A DNA stretch of 64,000 nucleotides from positions 1 to 64,000 of the forward strand of contig QANZ01028759.1 in NCBI GenBank assembly GCA_003254925.1, written 5' to 3'. This stretch comes from Chamaecrista fasciculata. Taxonomy: Eukaryota; Streptophyta; Magnoliopsida; Fabales; Fabaceae. The stretch's first letter is position 1, and each line of letters opens with the position of its first letter. The translations under genes and the position numbers were made by a program. Below the pieces are notes generated by a model that made no database searches, was not told the DNA's origin, and saw nothing but the letters and a program-made list of their open reading frames with translations. This document shows positions 38,776 through 50,215 of this stretch, piece after piece.

Positions 38776-38928
38776 TCTAACATGTGCCCTTTCTTTTTAT
38801 TGGTCAAGTGAGTTTTTAAAACATTAAAAATTATCTTTTAAATGAATTTTCGTAGATTTCAAGAAATAAGATGCTCTACTAACCAATCAAAAGAAACTTT
38901 AAAATGTGCCCTAAGGGCACATGTTAGA
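38776..38928. mobile_element. MITE family 1, copy e (complete)
   Basis: This 153-bp element has perfect 14-bp inverted ends, TCTAACATGTGCCC and GGGCACATGTTAGA, and the family core in inverted order. It lies 20 bp from Pack-MULE B. Confidence 0.85.
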
Positions 38929-39239
38929 TAAATATATATATATATATAGGCTAAAGTCCTATTTTGGTCCCTCAATTATGCTCAGTGTTCCAAATTGGTC
39001 CCCCAGTTATTTTTCGTTCCATATTGGTCCCCCAGTTATGCAAAATTTGACAAAGTTGGTCCCTCTAACAGTTTCCATCCATTTTTCTGTTAAAAAAAAG
39101 ACAAAATTGATTTTTAACTCCTAAAAGTTTAAATTTTTTGCATTAAGGACATTTTTCTCTATAATAGAACCAAAATGTAAGAAAGAAGAAATAATTTGGG
39201 GTTTTAATTTATTTCACCTAAAAAAACAATCTCTCTCTT

Positions 39240-39760
39240 CCCGACGCCGTCGCGACTCGCGAGAGTCATCAACAGCGACCAACGAAACATCACCTCCGCT
39301 ACTTACAGTCCGATTTGGCGCCTCCTTCGCCGGAATCTCGCCTTCGAAATGCTCCAGCCGTCGAGAATCAAATCGTTCTCTGTCACGCGACGCTGGGTTC
39401 TTGATTTGCTGGTGAATCGGCTCAGATCTGATTCAGAATCGGGGAATTTCGTTAGGGTTATGGATCATCTCCAATACGCGATGTTTAGTTTGCTGGTGTT
39501 CATGTGTTTCGGGGATCGATTAGACGAGAAGCAAATTAAAGAAATCGGGCGTGTTCAATGGAATATCCTCTTGAGCTTGAAAAGATTCATGATGCTCAAA
39601 TTAAAGAAAGCTTTGTGATACTGAGATTGTTTCTATATGTTCTGAATTTTCTGAATGCAGGGACGGATACTACAGTGACGGCATTGCAATGGATTTTGGC
39701 AAATTTGTTGAAGCACCAAGATATTCAACAGAGGATTGTGGAGGAAATAAGAAAGAATAT
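39240..39760 (+). pseudogene. Captured CYP89-type cytochrome P450 fragment
   Basis: One frame gives an N-proximal P450 piece (YSPIWRLLRRNLAFEML, LQPSRIKSFS, YAMFSLLVFMCFGDRLDE). After a deletion and frame shift, a second piece at about 39600-39755 carries the I-helix motif [16 protein letters not shown]. The WRLLRRNL and NAGTDTT-TALQW phrases fit CYP89A. The fragment covers roughly the second to fourth fifths of a P450 of about 510 residues. It lacks the membrane anchor, the ExxR motif and the haem-binding Cys loop, so it cannot encode an active enzyme. It is unrelated to the nearby CYP85A gene. Confidence 0.8.
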
Positions 39761-39761
39761 T

Positions 39762-39807
<46 letters not shown>
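39761..39807 (+). repeat. (GT)n(GA)n microsatellite inside Pack-MULE B
   Basis: A TGTGTG run is followed by about 16 GA repeats, directly after the captured P450 piece. Confidence 0.9.
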
Positions 39808-39813
<6 letters not shown>

Positions 39814-40651
39814 TTATGTGAAATAAACTAAAACCCCAGTTATTTCTTCTTTCTTACATTTTGGTTCTATTATAGAGAAAAATGTCCTTTATGCAAAAAA
39901 TTTAAACTTTTAGGAGTTAAAAATTAATTTTGTCTGTTTTTTTAACGGAAAAATGGATGGAAACTGTTAGAGGGACCAACTTTGTCAAATTTTGCATAAC
40001 TGGGGGACCAATATAGAATGAAAAATAACTGGGGGACCAATTTGAAACACTGAGCATAATTGAGGAACCAAAATAGGACTTTGGCCTATATATATATATA
40101 CGTAAACAATATTTCAATTTGTGTACAGTATTTTTTTCGTCAATATTTTTTTTGCTTATTTTGAATAAGTCTAAACTTTCGCTTACTTTTGAATGCCTTT
40201 TTACATTAAAATGTGTTTTTATTACTATTTATGAATGGTTTAAAGAAAAAAGAAATAGCTTGTTGACAAGAAAACTTAGCTGATAATGTGATATAGAACT
40301 GATAGATGGAGACTTGTTTACTATACCCTAATAACATTTTGACTAAAAGATGATTCAAGAGAACCTTTTGACTAGCGCTGTACCTTGACTACCTTCGATG
40401 TTAAATTAACCAGATGTTGATTGGACAAATTAAAGATTAGTGGATTACTTTAAAAAGTTGGCCAAAAAAAAAAAGATTACTTAAAAAAGCTCTGGAATTT
40501 CTTGTTAGAAATGTGATTATAATTAGCCTCTAATTTAATCACATGCACAGGGTATAAATGTATAATGGAACTTCACAAATATGACAAATCAAATTGGGAG
40601 AATTAATTTGTTTCTTTTTGTAATTTAAAACAGAAAAGCTTAAAATGACAC

Positions 40652-41330
40652 TAAGGCCCAATTCGTTTGTGCTCTGATTATAATCGTAATAAGCATGTTC
40701 GTTTGTCTTTTTTTTCTAATCAAATTATAATCTTGATTTTTTTATAATCAAACACACCCAATTACACTTATACCCCTATATATATACCTATAATTACCTA
40801 TACTCTAATACATTCAATCACACATCACAAGGCTAAAATAGTAATTTACCTGAAATGGTCGACCGATTCTGTCAACGGTGGACCGAATATCAACTTGAGA
40901 ATGATATCAGGCCCGACGTTCGGTCCACCGATGCAAAAAATGGTCGATTGAATTTCAACCTGAGAATGCTATGAGGCCCGACGTTCGGTCCACCGATGTA
41001 AAAAATGGTCGACCGAATACCTGAAATGAGCCACATTGAAATTTTTTTTCGGGTCTGGAGTTCTTTTTTACATTCTCTCTCATCTTGTGCCAAACGGTGG
41101 ACCATTTTTTTTGATAGTTCACCGAATGTCGGTGCCTGATTACTACACTTTAGTCATTTTGGTCCACCATTTCGGAGGCAAAAATAGAATGGTCGACCAA
41201 ACCAAATAAGCACCTCACAAGTTGCTTATGATTATAATCATATTTTCACGATTCCCAAGGCAAACAGTGACAAAATCTAGTTTTTTTAAAAGCAACAATC
41301 ATATCCAAATACACTTTAATTTTTTTAAGA
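40652..41330. mobile_element. Harbinger-like element relative, truncated
   Basis: It begins after TAA with GGCCCAATTCGTTTGTGCTC, closely similar to the end of the element at 47853-50945. It shares internal motifs with it (GATTATAATC, GGCCCGACGTTCGGTCCACC, AGCAACAATCATATCCAAAT). An internal unit GGCCCGACGTTCGGTCCACC is repeated at about 40912 and 40976. The right TIR is missing. Confidence 0.5.
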
Positions 41331-41439
41331 GAGATGAGAGAGAGATACTCCTTGCCCCTGGATCCAATCCTGATCCTTGTACATGCTCCCATTTGGTGAA
41401 TCCCTCTCTATCTTAATGATCACTTTGTCTCTTTCCATA

Positions 41440-41745
41440 TATATTATTAGCGGGGGTTTGGGTGCCAATTGCAAATATGTATATAAAATAAATTAGGGAC
41501 TAAATTGTTGACTTAGTAAAATTATAAAGATCAAATAATAGGTTTTTTCTTATTTTAATTAGATGTAATATTTTTATCATAGTATAAGTGGGAGGACAAC
41601 CAGAAGGCTCCTCCCACATATAATATAACTAGGGGCTTTGCTTGCCCTAACGGGCACGCAAATATGTATGTAAAATAAATAAGGGACTAAATCGTTAACT
41701 CAGTAAAAAAGAAGGGATCAAATAATAATTTTCCTCTTATTATTA
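41440..41745. repeat. Diverged direct repeat
   Basis: Two stretches (about 41470-41560 and 41655-41745) share GCAAATATGTATRTAAAATA, GGGACTAAAT and GATCAAATAATA in the same order, about 185 bp apart. Their origin is unclear. Confidence 0.5.
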
Positions 41746-42313
41746 ATTTTGTTCTATAATTTTAAAATGTGAACGACCAGAAAAGAATGGAGCCATATAA
41801 TATAAGATATAGATATACGGAGTTGAACAAATAAATTGAGAAGAAATTGACGTACATCTAACGATATAAGCATATTAATTGTTTGCCATATTATAGATGC
41901 TCCTTTGAAAAAGGAAAGAAAGAAAGAAAAAAGGGCAAGAAGATGGAGAAGGAAAGCCATAAACGACGAAAATTGGCTATGTTTGTCTCGAATTTAAAGG
42001 GAGTACGGATGGTAATTAGGATGAATATTTGAGTATTGATCTGTATCTAGAATTTGTTGATATTAGATATTAGATAAAGCACATATAATGAAAATAAAAA
42101 TTTATTAAATATTGCTTCATTTATTTAATATTCATTCGAAATGAACAAATACGTATTAAATATTTGATTATATTTTATATTAGTTAATGAATATTAGGTA
42201 TATATCAAATATGTTCAATTTATTAATTAGAATATCATATATATCAATTATTTTCAATTTTTTTTAAATATTCATTGAATGAAATATAGTTATAAATACT
42301 AATTAACGAGGTA

Positions 42314-42839
42314 TAAATAAAAGGGTAAATTACAAAATAGGGTCATGTGGTTTGGCCCTGTTTCAGATAGGGTACATGTGGTTTGAAAAGTTTCAAATTG
42401 GGGTCTGAGGTTAACTCCGTTTGCAAAATAGGGTCTAGGTGGTTTTGACCGTCAAAAAACTAACGGTGCACGTGATAATTTGCCTAACAATCTCAGGGTC
42501 TTTAGTTAAAATACTATTTTAAGACCCTAACTATTTTTAACCAACGCAAAAATAGTATTTTAAAATAGTATTTTAACATGACGACGTAAGAAATAGGGAT
42601 TCAAACGCAAAAAAATTAATAGTTAGGGTCTTAAAATAGTATTTTAACTAAAGACCCTGAGATTGTTAGGCAAATTATCACGTGCACCGTTAGTTTTTTG
42701 ACGGTCAAAACCACCTAGACCCTATTTTGCAAACGGAGTTAACCTCAGGCCCCAATTTGAAACTTTTCAAACCACATGTACCCTATCTGAAATAGGGCCA
42801 AACCACAGGACCCTATTTTGTAATTTACCCTAAATAAAA
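42314..42839. mobile_element. Foldback mini-MULE with 9-bp target duplication
   Basis: TAAATAAAA (42314-42322 and 42831-42839) brackets a 508-bp element made almost wholly of two inverted arms of about 215 bp each. These run from GGGTAAATTACAAAATAGGG at the left to CCCTATTTTGTAATTTACCC at the right. It has no coding sequence. The terminal GGGTAAA resembles the MULE at 48009-49588. Confidence 0.9.
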
Positions 42840-43003
42840 TAGGAAGATTAAATAGAATACCAAAATAAAAAATATGAATAATGATAAAATGGAATTAAGC
42901 AGGCGGCGTGAAGGTGAAAGCAAAGAGTGATGGGAAAAAGACAAAGAGCGGCCCCACTACTACATCATATCGTACGGCTCTCCTCCTCAACAATGGACAT
43001 GGA

Positions 43004-43013
43004 TGACGTGTCA
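43004..43013. promoter_or_regulatory. TGACGTGTCA, candidate bZIP site
   Basis: A near-palindromic ACGT-core element lies about 650 bp upstream of the MADS-box start, in a GC-richer block (42895-43080). bZIP factors of the TGA/ABF classes bind such cores. Function here is inferred. Confidence 0.3.
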
Positions 43014-43657
43014 GCATCTCGTCCATTGAGCAATAGACAGCGCATTGACCCCGTCCATTCTTAACTCGACAACGCATTGTACTCCCAACCTTGAAACAAC
43101 TATTCCCCTTTCTTATCTCCCAACTACTCCCCATAACCTCTCTCTCTCTCTCACTTTACACTCTAGTCCTTTTTCGACAAGTTTTTTACATAAACTTCCA
43201 ATCTTTTATTTATTTATTTATTTCTTTGTCATTATTGAATTGTGTAGAAAATTATTTTTTAATTTAACACCCAACTCTATCTCAATTTTTAATTATTTTT
43301 TGAACTCTTCATTGAAAATATATATCCAATAGTGACCAAATAGTTTTGAGACAAAAAGTAGATAAATACTTTCTTGAATTGAGTCTATGATGGCATACAC
43401 AAAAGTAGAAAGATACCCATGTTAGTAGATATCCGCGAGTTGTGTTTTGTAGAGTAGTCCATATATATATATATAGGCACTCGCCATTATTTCTTCAGCG
43501 CGCAGCAGTATTGTTCAATATTAAATAACTCCCACTTTGCCGTCTCTGAATTCTTTTTGCCTCATCGTGAGTTAATTAACACTTTAGGGTTTCCTTTCCG
43601 ATCCTCATATATGTAATTTGTTAATTTGTTTTAATAATTAATGTTGTAGGTAGAGAC

Positions 43658-46600
43658 ATGGGGAGAGGGAGGATTGAATTGAAGAGAATAGAGAAGAAGG
43701 AGAAGAGGCAAGTGACGTACTCGAAGCGCAAAACGGGACTTCTCAAGAAAGCCAATGAGATTTCTGTGCTTTGTGATGCTCAGGTTGCTTTGATTCTCTT
43801 CAATTCCAATGCCAAACTCACCCACTTTTCCTCTCAACCCTCCGGGTAATTATTTATTATTACTTTAATACAATTCCTATACTTTCCTACCTTCCTTCTC
43901 TCTCTCTCTCTCTCTCTCTCTTATATATTTCTCTTTCTCTTTCTCATTCTTTCCTTCTTTCACATATGTACGCATTTGGATCCAACTATTTACATTGCAC
44001 ACCCAATGCTAATTTATTCCCCGTTAATTCTTTCTTCGCATTACTGGTATACATAGTTGTTTAGTGACTAAATTCTTCTGTACGTTCATCACTTAGCTTG
44101 TCTCCCATTTTTAAATTTCCCCCCAAATTTATTACTTCTATTTCAAGATTGTTACTCCTAAAAATAAATTTAATTTAAAATTACCATTTTTTATTTGAAT
44201 TTTAATTTTCAAAAATGTCATTTTTGTTGCCTTTTCAATTAATTTACAAAACCATTTGTCTTGTAGGTTTATATTTAAAAGTAAGATAATGATAAAAAGT
44301 CTTGGAATTTTAAACAAAACATATCTCTGTGTATGTACTTAGGGTTATCTATCCAATGTTGTTACATTTTATATGATTGATTTACCAATAAAAACGACTA
44401 GCTAGTTGTATACTATAAATATATATTTCTTATGAGAGAAGAGAATATATAGTTAACTTTTATCCAACAATATATATATTTTTTAGTTTCTTCTTAAATT
44501 TATAATTACATTACTTTAAACAAATGTCTCATAAAATACCATTTGTTATATAAAAAATTTATACAATTATATTTAATTTGATCTTTTTCTAAGTCTTACC
44601 TTGTATATAATACAATCAAATTTTTCTTCTATATCATACAAGCCCTTAGTATTTTATACATCATTAAGAATATGTCATCCTATAAAAAGGTGTGGAAAAA
44701 CACCTCGGGTTAGGAGTTGAGATTTCTGCAAAACTTATTCCTATCAAATTATTAAAAAAATTTAGTTTATAAAATGGAAAGTTTGCACTTCACAGGCCAG
44801 TTTTGTTCACAAAAACAACTATTATTTTAATTTTTATATACGTAAAAAATATATGAAATGTATAAGATAGAGAGGGGTGTGTGTATGTACATAAATCAGA
44901 GAATATATATATATATACATACATTTGATGAACTAAGTCAATATAACAAGTTTACAATGTTAAGTAACCTGAAAATGTGGTCGTTAAGTTACGTTGACGG
45001 AGAAAGAATCCTGCACAAATAAATGCACAAGCAGCACAACGGAAGAGATCTTCAGATGCAATTTACATTTCATCACCACTCTTCATTATTTGTTCCTTAC
45101 TTCCTTATATATATATATATTAATATATTAACTTTTTAATATCATAGTCCTTTTGTTTTTTGTTTTTTTGGTAAATATAGTCCTTTTGTTACTTGTTACT
45201 CCTTTCTTGGCCATATGATGATATGGATTACGGAGTCCATTGAAGTGACTACCATTAATTATTACATCTATAGTGAAAAGAGAGAACTTAAAGTCTGCTA
45301 GTATTTCATGTTTGTGTTTCAAATGCGCTAAACTAAGGTTATGATTCGGTCCCCCACTGAAATTTTCCCATGACTACTAAAGTATAAATTCCAGTGTTTA
45401 CAAAACCGGACCGAACCAGTTGAAACGGCAAGTGGTCCAGTTTACACAGTTACTTACATACGCTTACAATCTCCTAATGAATCATTCTTAACATATATGA
45501 CACACATGTACATAATAAATATGTTGCATGGTCAATATTAAAGTAGTGTTCATGTTGCGAGCTTTTAATTTGTTTTTTCCTTTTCGTTTAATTTTAATTT
45601 TATTCATGATGAGACAGCATGGAAAGCATCCTGGATCGATATGAAAGACATTCTCGCTCAGAACAACTAGCTGTAACGAACAACGATTCACAGGTACGTG
45701 CGCGAGCTTAATGATTTAATGAAACATCTGGGACTAATTAATGTGCCCTTTTTGTTTTGTTTTATTTTCTTTTTCATATATATATATAGTATGTATATAT
45801 CATCACCAAGCATTCGTGATTTTAATTGTCAAATGAATTTCTCTTTTTCTGAGATTTGTTCAGTGATAACAAGGGGAGGGATTAATGTAATAAAACTGTA
45901 GAGATTTCAAACAAATTAAAACTTCATATTCTAATTAACGATATGAGAACACTGCGGAGATTGATGAAGTAATTAAGGAGAAAAAGCAAGGGGAAAAATA
46001 CAGAGAACATGGAAAATGTAGTCAAATATTCATAACTGCATGCTATTAACCATAATACATAATTGTGGATATGCTTGTATATATATAATCTTGCCAAGCA
46101 TTTTTTGGCAGAGAGAGTATAATAATAATGACCATTAATTTGATATATATATATATCTATACTATATGAATATATAATTGTTGTCTTACCCTTTAATTTA
46201 ATTAAGTCTCTCTTGTTAACAATATGCAGGGAGACTGGCCCTTGGAATTATTTAAGCTCACTTCTAGAGTTGAAGTCTTGGAGAAGAACATAAGGTAAAC
46301 TAATTCACAATATCCCCTAATGCCATGAAAAGAATGAGATTTAACTTACAGCGTCTGGAATTAATGTTATAGGAACTATATAGGAGAAGATCTGGACCCC
46401 TTGAGTTTTAGAGAGCTACAGAATTTGGAGCACCAGCTTGACAATGCTCTAAGGCGAATTCGGACAAGAAAGGTACGTGAATATGTATATATATATTTCC
46501 TATTGACAATTAATAATTATATATATTCAACTCACTGGTCGATCATGATTTGTGCAGACCTTAATCATGAATGAGTCCATCTCAGAGAAGCAGAAAAAGG

Positions 46601-46979
46601 TACAGTGCGAATGAATTATTGGCTCGATTAAGGGTATTGTTAGCCAATTAATATGCATGCATGATAGATACGAAAATTGAATTTTAGATATTATTATTAG
46701 AAGATTCACAGTTTCATTAAGCAATCAAATGAAAGAGTTTAATTAAAGACACATGTATGTTGAATCATATCGTTGAAATTAAAAGAAACAAGTTAGTTTA
46801 ATTGTAATTACCCGTGTCAGAAGGAAGCAAATCCTACTACATTCCTATGAGTAAATGAAAAGCTTAATTAATTAATTGTGCGGCTAATGGTTAATTTGTA
46901 TTTGATATTTGACAGACAAGGAGGTTGCAGGATCAAAACAGCATTCTAGCGAGGAAGGTATATATCTATGAAGCTATAT

Positions 46980-47018
<39 letters not shown>

Positions 47019-47449
47019 ATGTAAGCTAATGATCAGAATTCTAATTCACGTATGGTGTTTCATTAATTTGGTGAATATATGTTTGATGAGAATTAATGTA
47101 CGTAGATGAAAGAGAAGGAAAAGGAGAAGGAGAAATCAGGGATGGTTGTCGAAGAAGCCCTAGGCCTAGGCGGCCAAAATCCATTCAACTTCACGTTATC
47201 TCCACCACACCCACTACTTCCTACTCATCATCATACTCTCAGGTAAAATATATATATATTTATATAGTTTATGTTTAAGATATATGTAAAGATTGATGAG
47301 AAAAGTGTAAAGAAAAAATGGTATGCAGTGAAACTTTGGAAGCAAGTGGAGGAGTAGAGGATGGTGAAGCTCAAGATGGTCCCAGAAACAGCATCGTCAT
47401 GCCACCATGGATGCAGTTCCATATGATGAATCGATCGATGACTAGTTGA
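43658..47449 (+). CDS. MADS-box transcription factor, AP1/FUL (SQUAMOSA) clade, AGL79/FUL-like
   Basis: Eight exons join in phase: 43658-43845, 45618-45693, 46230-46294, 46373-46472, 46558-46599, 46916-46957, 47106-47242 and 47329-47449. They give 256 residues with the classical MIKC layout. The MADS domain is 1-60 and the K domain about 88-170, with [20 protein letters not shown] typical of the clade. The C-terminal region ends near MPPWM (241-245), the FUL-type motif; no farnesylation CaaX end of AP1 type is present. The family acts in the nucleus as DNA-binding dimers and tetramers on CArG boxes in meristem identity and fruit development. The MADS domain is unusually divergent (KKEK at 13-16, SKRK at 22-25, Gln42 where Glu is usual, KLTHFSS for KLFEYS). 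This and the neighbours favour the AGL79 lineage, but FUL cannot be excluded. Confidence 0.92.
43846..45617 (+). other. Long first intron of the FUL-like gene
   Basis: This 1772-bp GT/AG intron separates the MADS-box exon from the rest. Long first introns of AP1/FUL genes often hold control elements. It contains a (CT)n run at about 43899-43920 but no transposon with clear ends. Confidence 0.8.
46980..47020 (+). repeat. (TA)n(TG)n microsatellite in intron 6 of the FUL-like gene
   Basis: Compound TA and TG dinucleotide runs lie 25 bp downstream of exon 6. Confidence 0.9.
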
Positions 47450-47654
47450 CTATAGAGTAGTACAGACTCAAATATCATCACTCTGCTAAGTTTAAAGTTT
47501 ATGATATAAAATATATGTACATGATGGAAGAATCTACACTAATATATACATATACACGTAGGTGTACTTTGAATTAAACAACTGCATATTTTGTTGAATT
47601 GGCTGTGCCCTTTATATATATTATTGGAAAATGAAAGCCTCTTCTATTTGCATG

Positions 47655-47691
<37 letters not shown>

Positions 47692-47999
47692 GGGTTTGGA
47701 TTTTTATTCAAATTGGAAAACCCAGACAGAAAAAGGTGGTTTATGACGTTTAGAGTTTGTTTGAGATTGTTGTTTAATTTTAATCAATAATTTGGAAAAG
47801 AAGAAATAGATCTATTTCAACTCGACGTGTTTAGTTATAAGCTTTCCATTAAGGCTCTGTTCGTTTGCGCTTATAATAAAATCTGCTCTGATTATTATTT
47901 GTGTATTGGTGTTTGAATGAAAGTTGATTATTTGGTGTGAAATTATTGAAATGGGTATGTAACGATTGTGGTCGGTAAATAAAAGGGTAATGAAATTGA

Positions 48000-49597
48000 T
48001 AAATTATAGGGTAAAATACAGGAAAGGTACATGTGGTTTGGCCTAATCTCACTTTGATGACGTGTGGTTTCAAAAGTTGCACATTAGGTACCTGTGTGTT
48101 TCGCCGTTAAACAGAAGCAGTACTTATGTAATTTTCCGTTAAATTTGAAAAAAAAACGCATGTGAGAGGTATGTGCGCAACTCTTTGACGTTTTAAACCA
48201 TTTGAAACTCTAATAAGGCTTCATTTCCATCCATTTTCTTCACCTTTATCCATTCTCTTCATCTGTGCAGCTTTAAGTCTAAAATCCCCAACTCTTTGGT
48301 CTTTATTTTCTCCATTTTCTTCATCTATTTCCTTAGACGACTTCATGGCAACTGCTACACATTCATCTTCAACTTCATCATCTTCATTTCGTGGTCGCAG
48401 GATTCGTTGTCGCTGTGGTGAGTATGTAGTCATGCGTTCATCTTGGAAACCTTGCTCTTTTGGAAGGCGATTTTGGACTTGCTCGAAGTATCAGGTGTGT
48501 AGAAATTTGTTATTTGGTAGTTTGTTGTATTTCTGATTAAGTTAATGGTTTGTTCCATTTCAAGCTTTGCAGCCTTATCAATGTGGTTTTTTTTATTGGA
48601 TTGATGAACCAACATGCCCAGCGGCCGTGAATTTGGACAAAAGGTTCAAGCAAAAAATTGTCAAGTTTGAAGCTGAAATCAAGGAGTTGAAGACAAATGA
48701 AAGCATGATGAAGACAAATAAGAGGCAGAAAAATTTAGTGCAAATGTTGTTAGGATCTTGGGTGTTTTTCCTGTTGATTACTCTCTTTGTACTTTGGGGA
48801 GCAAAGTTTGGAAGAAATGACAATTATTTGCCTTATTAGTAAATTAATGTATTTGCAATTAGATTATGTGTTTGGTTATGTTTATGGAAGTTTGTAAGAA
48901 ATGACAATTTTTTGCCTTACCTTTATTAATGGAAATTTGTTATGTTTTTCAATCTTATTCTTGAATCTTGTTAAGTTTATGTGTTTACTGGAGATGTGGA
49001 AAAATTAGGCTGTGAAAAAGGGTCAAAAAATGTGAAAAAATGGTGGGGAAGAGTTGTGAACAAGCACAAAAAATAGAGATTGGTTGTAGTTGACAAAGAA
49101 GTTTGGTTCTTTGTTTTGACAACATGAAAATGACCAAACTGACCACAATTTGTGCCACATTCAATAACCTGTGTGCACAATCCATACATCCAAACATGCA
49201 TCTATAAAATGCCATGAGTAATCATCCAAATATATTTAAGATTGATTGTCAATAGTCATAAACAACATAAGTACAATAACATTCATGAGTAACACAAGTA
49301 AACAAAATACAATCAAAATATGAAGCTAATCTGTATTTCAAGCTTCAGCAAAACCACAGGTACCTAATGTGCAACTTTTGAAACCACAAGTACTGCTTTT
49401 TCTGTCAAAATTTTAACGGAAAATTACACAAGTACTGCTTTTTCTGTCAAAATTTTAACGGAAAATTACACAAGTACTGCTTCTATTTAACGGCGAAACA
49501 TACAGGTACCTAATGTGCAACTTTTGAAACCACACACCACAAAAGTGAGATTAGGCCAAACCACAGGTACCTTTCCTGTATTTTACCCTAAATTATA
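48000..49597. mobile_element. MULE carrying a zinc-finger-GRF gene, 9-bp target duplication
   Basis: TAAATTATA at 48000-48008 and 49589-49597 brackets a 1580-bp element. Its inverted ends are GGGTAAAATACAGGAAAGGT at the left and GGTACCTTTCCTGTATTTTACCC at the right, with arms of about 150 bp. A 46-bp unit with AAATTTTAACGGAAAATTAC is duplicated in the right arm. It encodes no transposase but contains an open two-exon gene. Confidence 0.9.
48345..48839 (+). CDS. GRF-type zinc finger / coiled-coil / membrane-anchor protein inside a MULE
   Basis: Exons 48345-48494 and 48573-48839 join in phase, with donor GTGTGT and acceptor TTTGCAG, to give 138 residues. A Ser/Thr-rich start is followed by a zf-GRF domain. 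The metal ligands are probably Cys22, Cys24, Cys46 and Cys54, with the hallmark SFGRRFWTC and QCGFFYWIDEP. A Lys/Glu-rich helix with coiled-coil character spans about 72-105, and one hydrophobic segment (108-126) precedes a short polar tail. zf-GRF modules bind nucleic acid in known repair and topoisomerase proteins. Here the membrane anchor suggests a different role, which I cannot assign. Plant genomes hold many short proteins of this plan, often near transposons. A broken copy is at 51734-52228. Confidence 0.65.
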
Positions 49598-49959
49598 TAG
49601 GGATAGAAATGAAAGAAAAAGTTGAAAAAAGTAAAATGTGATTTGATTATAATCAAAGTGTGTTTGGATGTGATTGTTGCTTAAAAAAAATCAAATTATG
49701 TCACTATTTGCCTTGGAAAGCGTGAGATTATGATTATAATCATACGCAACTTTAGATGTGATTATTTTGTTTGGTCGATCGAACTCATTTTTGCCTATAC
49801 AATAGTAGACCGAAATGACTAAAATGTAGCAGGTTTTCAAATCAGGCCCGACATTCGGTGGACTATCCACCGTTTAGCACAAAATGGGAGAGAAAATTAA
49901 AAAAAAAATGACACAGCCAAAAAAAAAAAAAACTCAAATGTTCACGTCCTTCAACCTTG

Positions 49960-50215
49960 TCAACACTTCCTTGCCTTCTTCCTCCGCGGAAATCTCCGAT
50001 CACTCAACCACCGTCGTCACTACAACGTCGTATCCTCCGTCTGCAAGCGATTTCTCTCCATCATCAATGCCCTTCATTCCTCCCTCACCATTCTCAACTC
50101 TTCGATTCCCTTCCTCGCCACTTCCTTCGGTTTCCCGTCATCAATTCCATCTTTCTCAGTCACTTCCGCGGCAACACCAATTCCGTTCTTCGTCTAATTT
50201 CGAGATCTGGATGAT
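49960..50215 (+). pseudogene. F-box-like gene fragment captured in the Harbinger-like element
   Basis: The GC-rich block in the frame through 49979 encodes RRHYNVVSSVCKRFLSIINA followed by LHSSLTILNSS. This resembles the second half of an F-box and the start of an F-box/LRR protein (the SLVCKRFLSI phrase). The longest overlapping open frame is a different, Ser/Pro-rich frame and is probably a shadow. The first part of the F-box and the LRRs are absent. A GC-rich block at 50520-50640 in the same element may be another captured piece. Confidence 0.45.

Larger units (their letters stand above)
38949..40086. mobile_element. Pack-MULE B, same TIR family as Pack-MULE A
   Basis: This 1138-bp element starts GGCTAAAGTCCTATTTTGG and ends AAAATAGGACTTTGGCC, with inverted arms of about 280 bp that are closely similar to those of Pack-MULE A (24040-25265). 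It is flanked on both sides by TATATATAT, compatible with a 9-bp duplication but ambiguous inside TA repeats. The interior carries fragments of a CYP89-type P450 and a (GT)n(GA)n microsatellite. No transposase is present. Confidence 0.85.

Noticed and set aside
43455..43480. CC(AT-rich)GG stretch upstream of the FUL-like gene as a CArG box
   Set aside because: The AT core is much longer than the six bases of a CArG box; it is better read as a TA repeat or TATA region.
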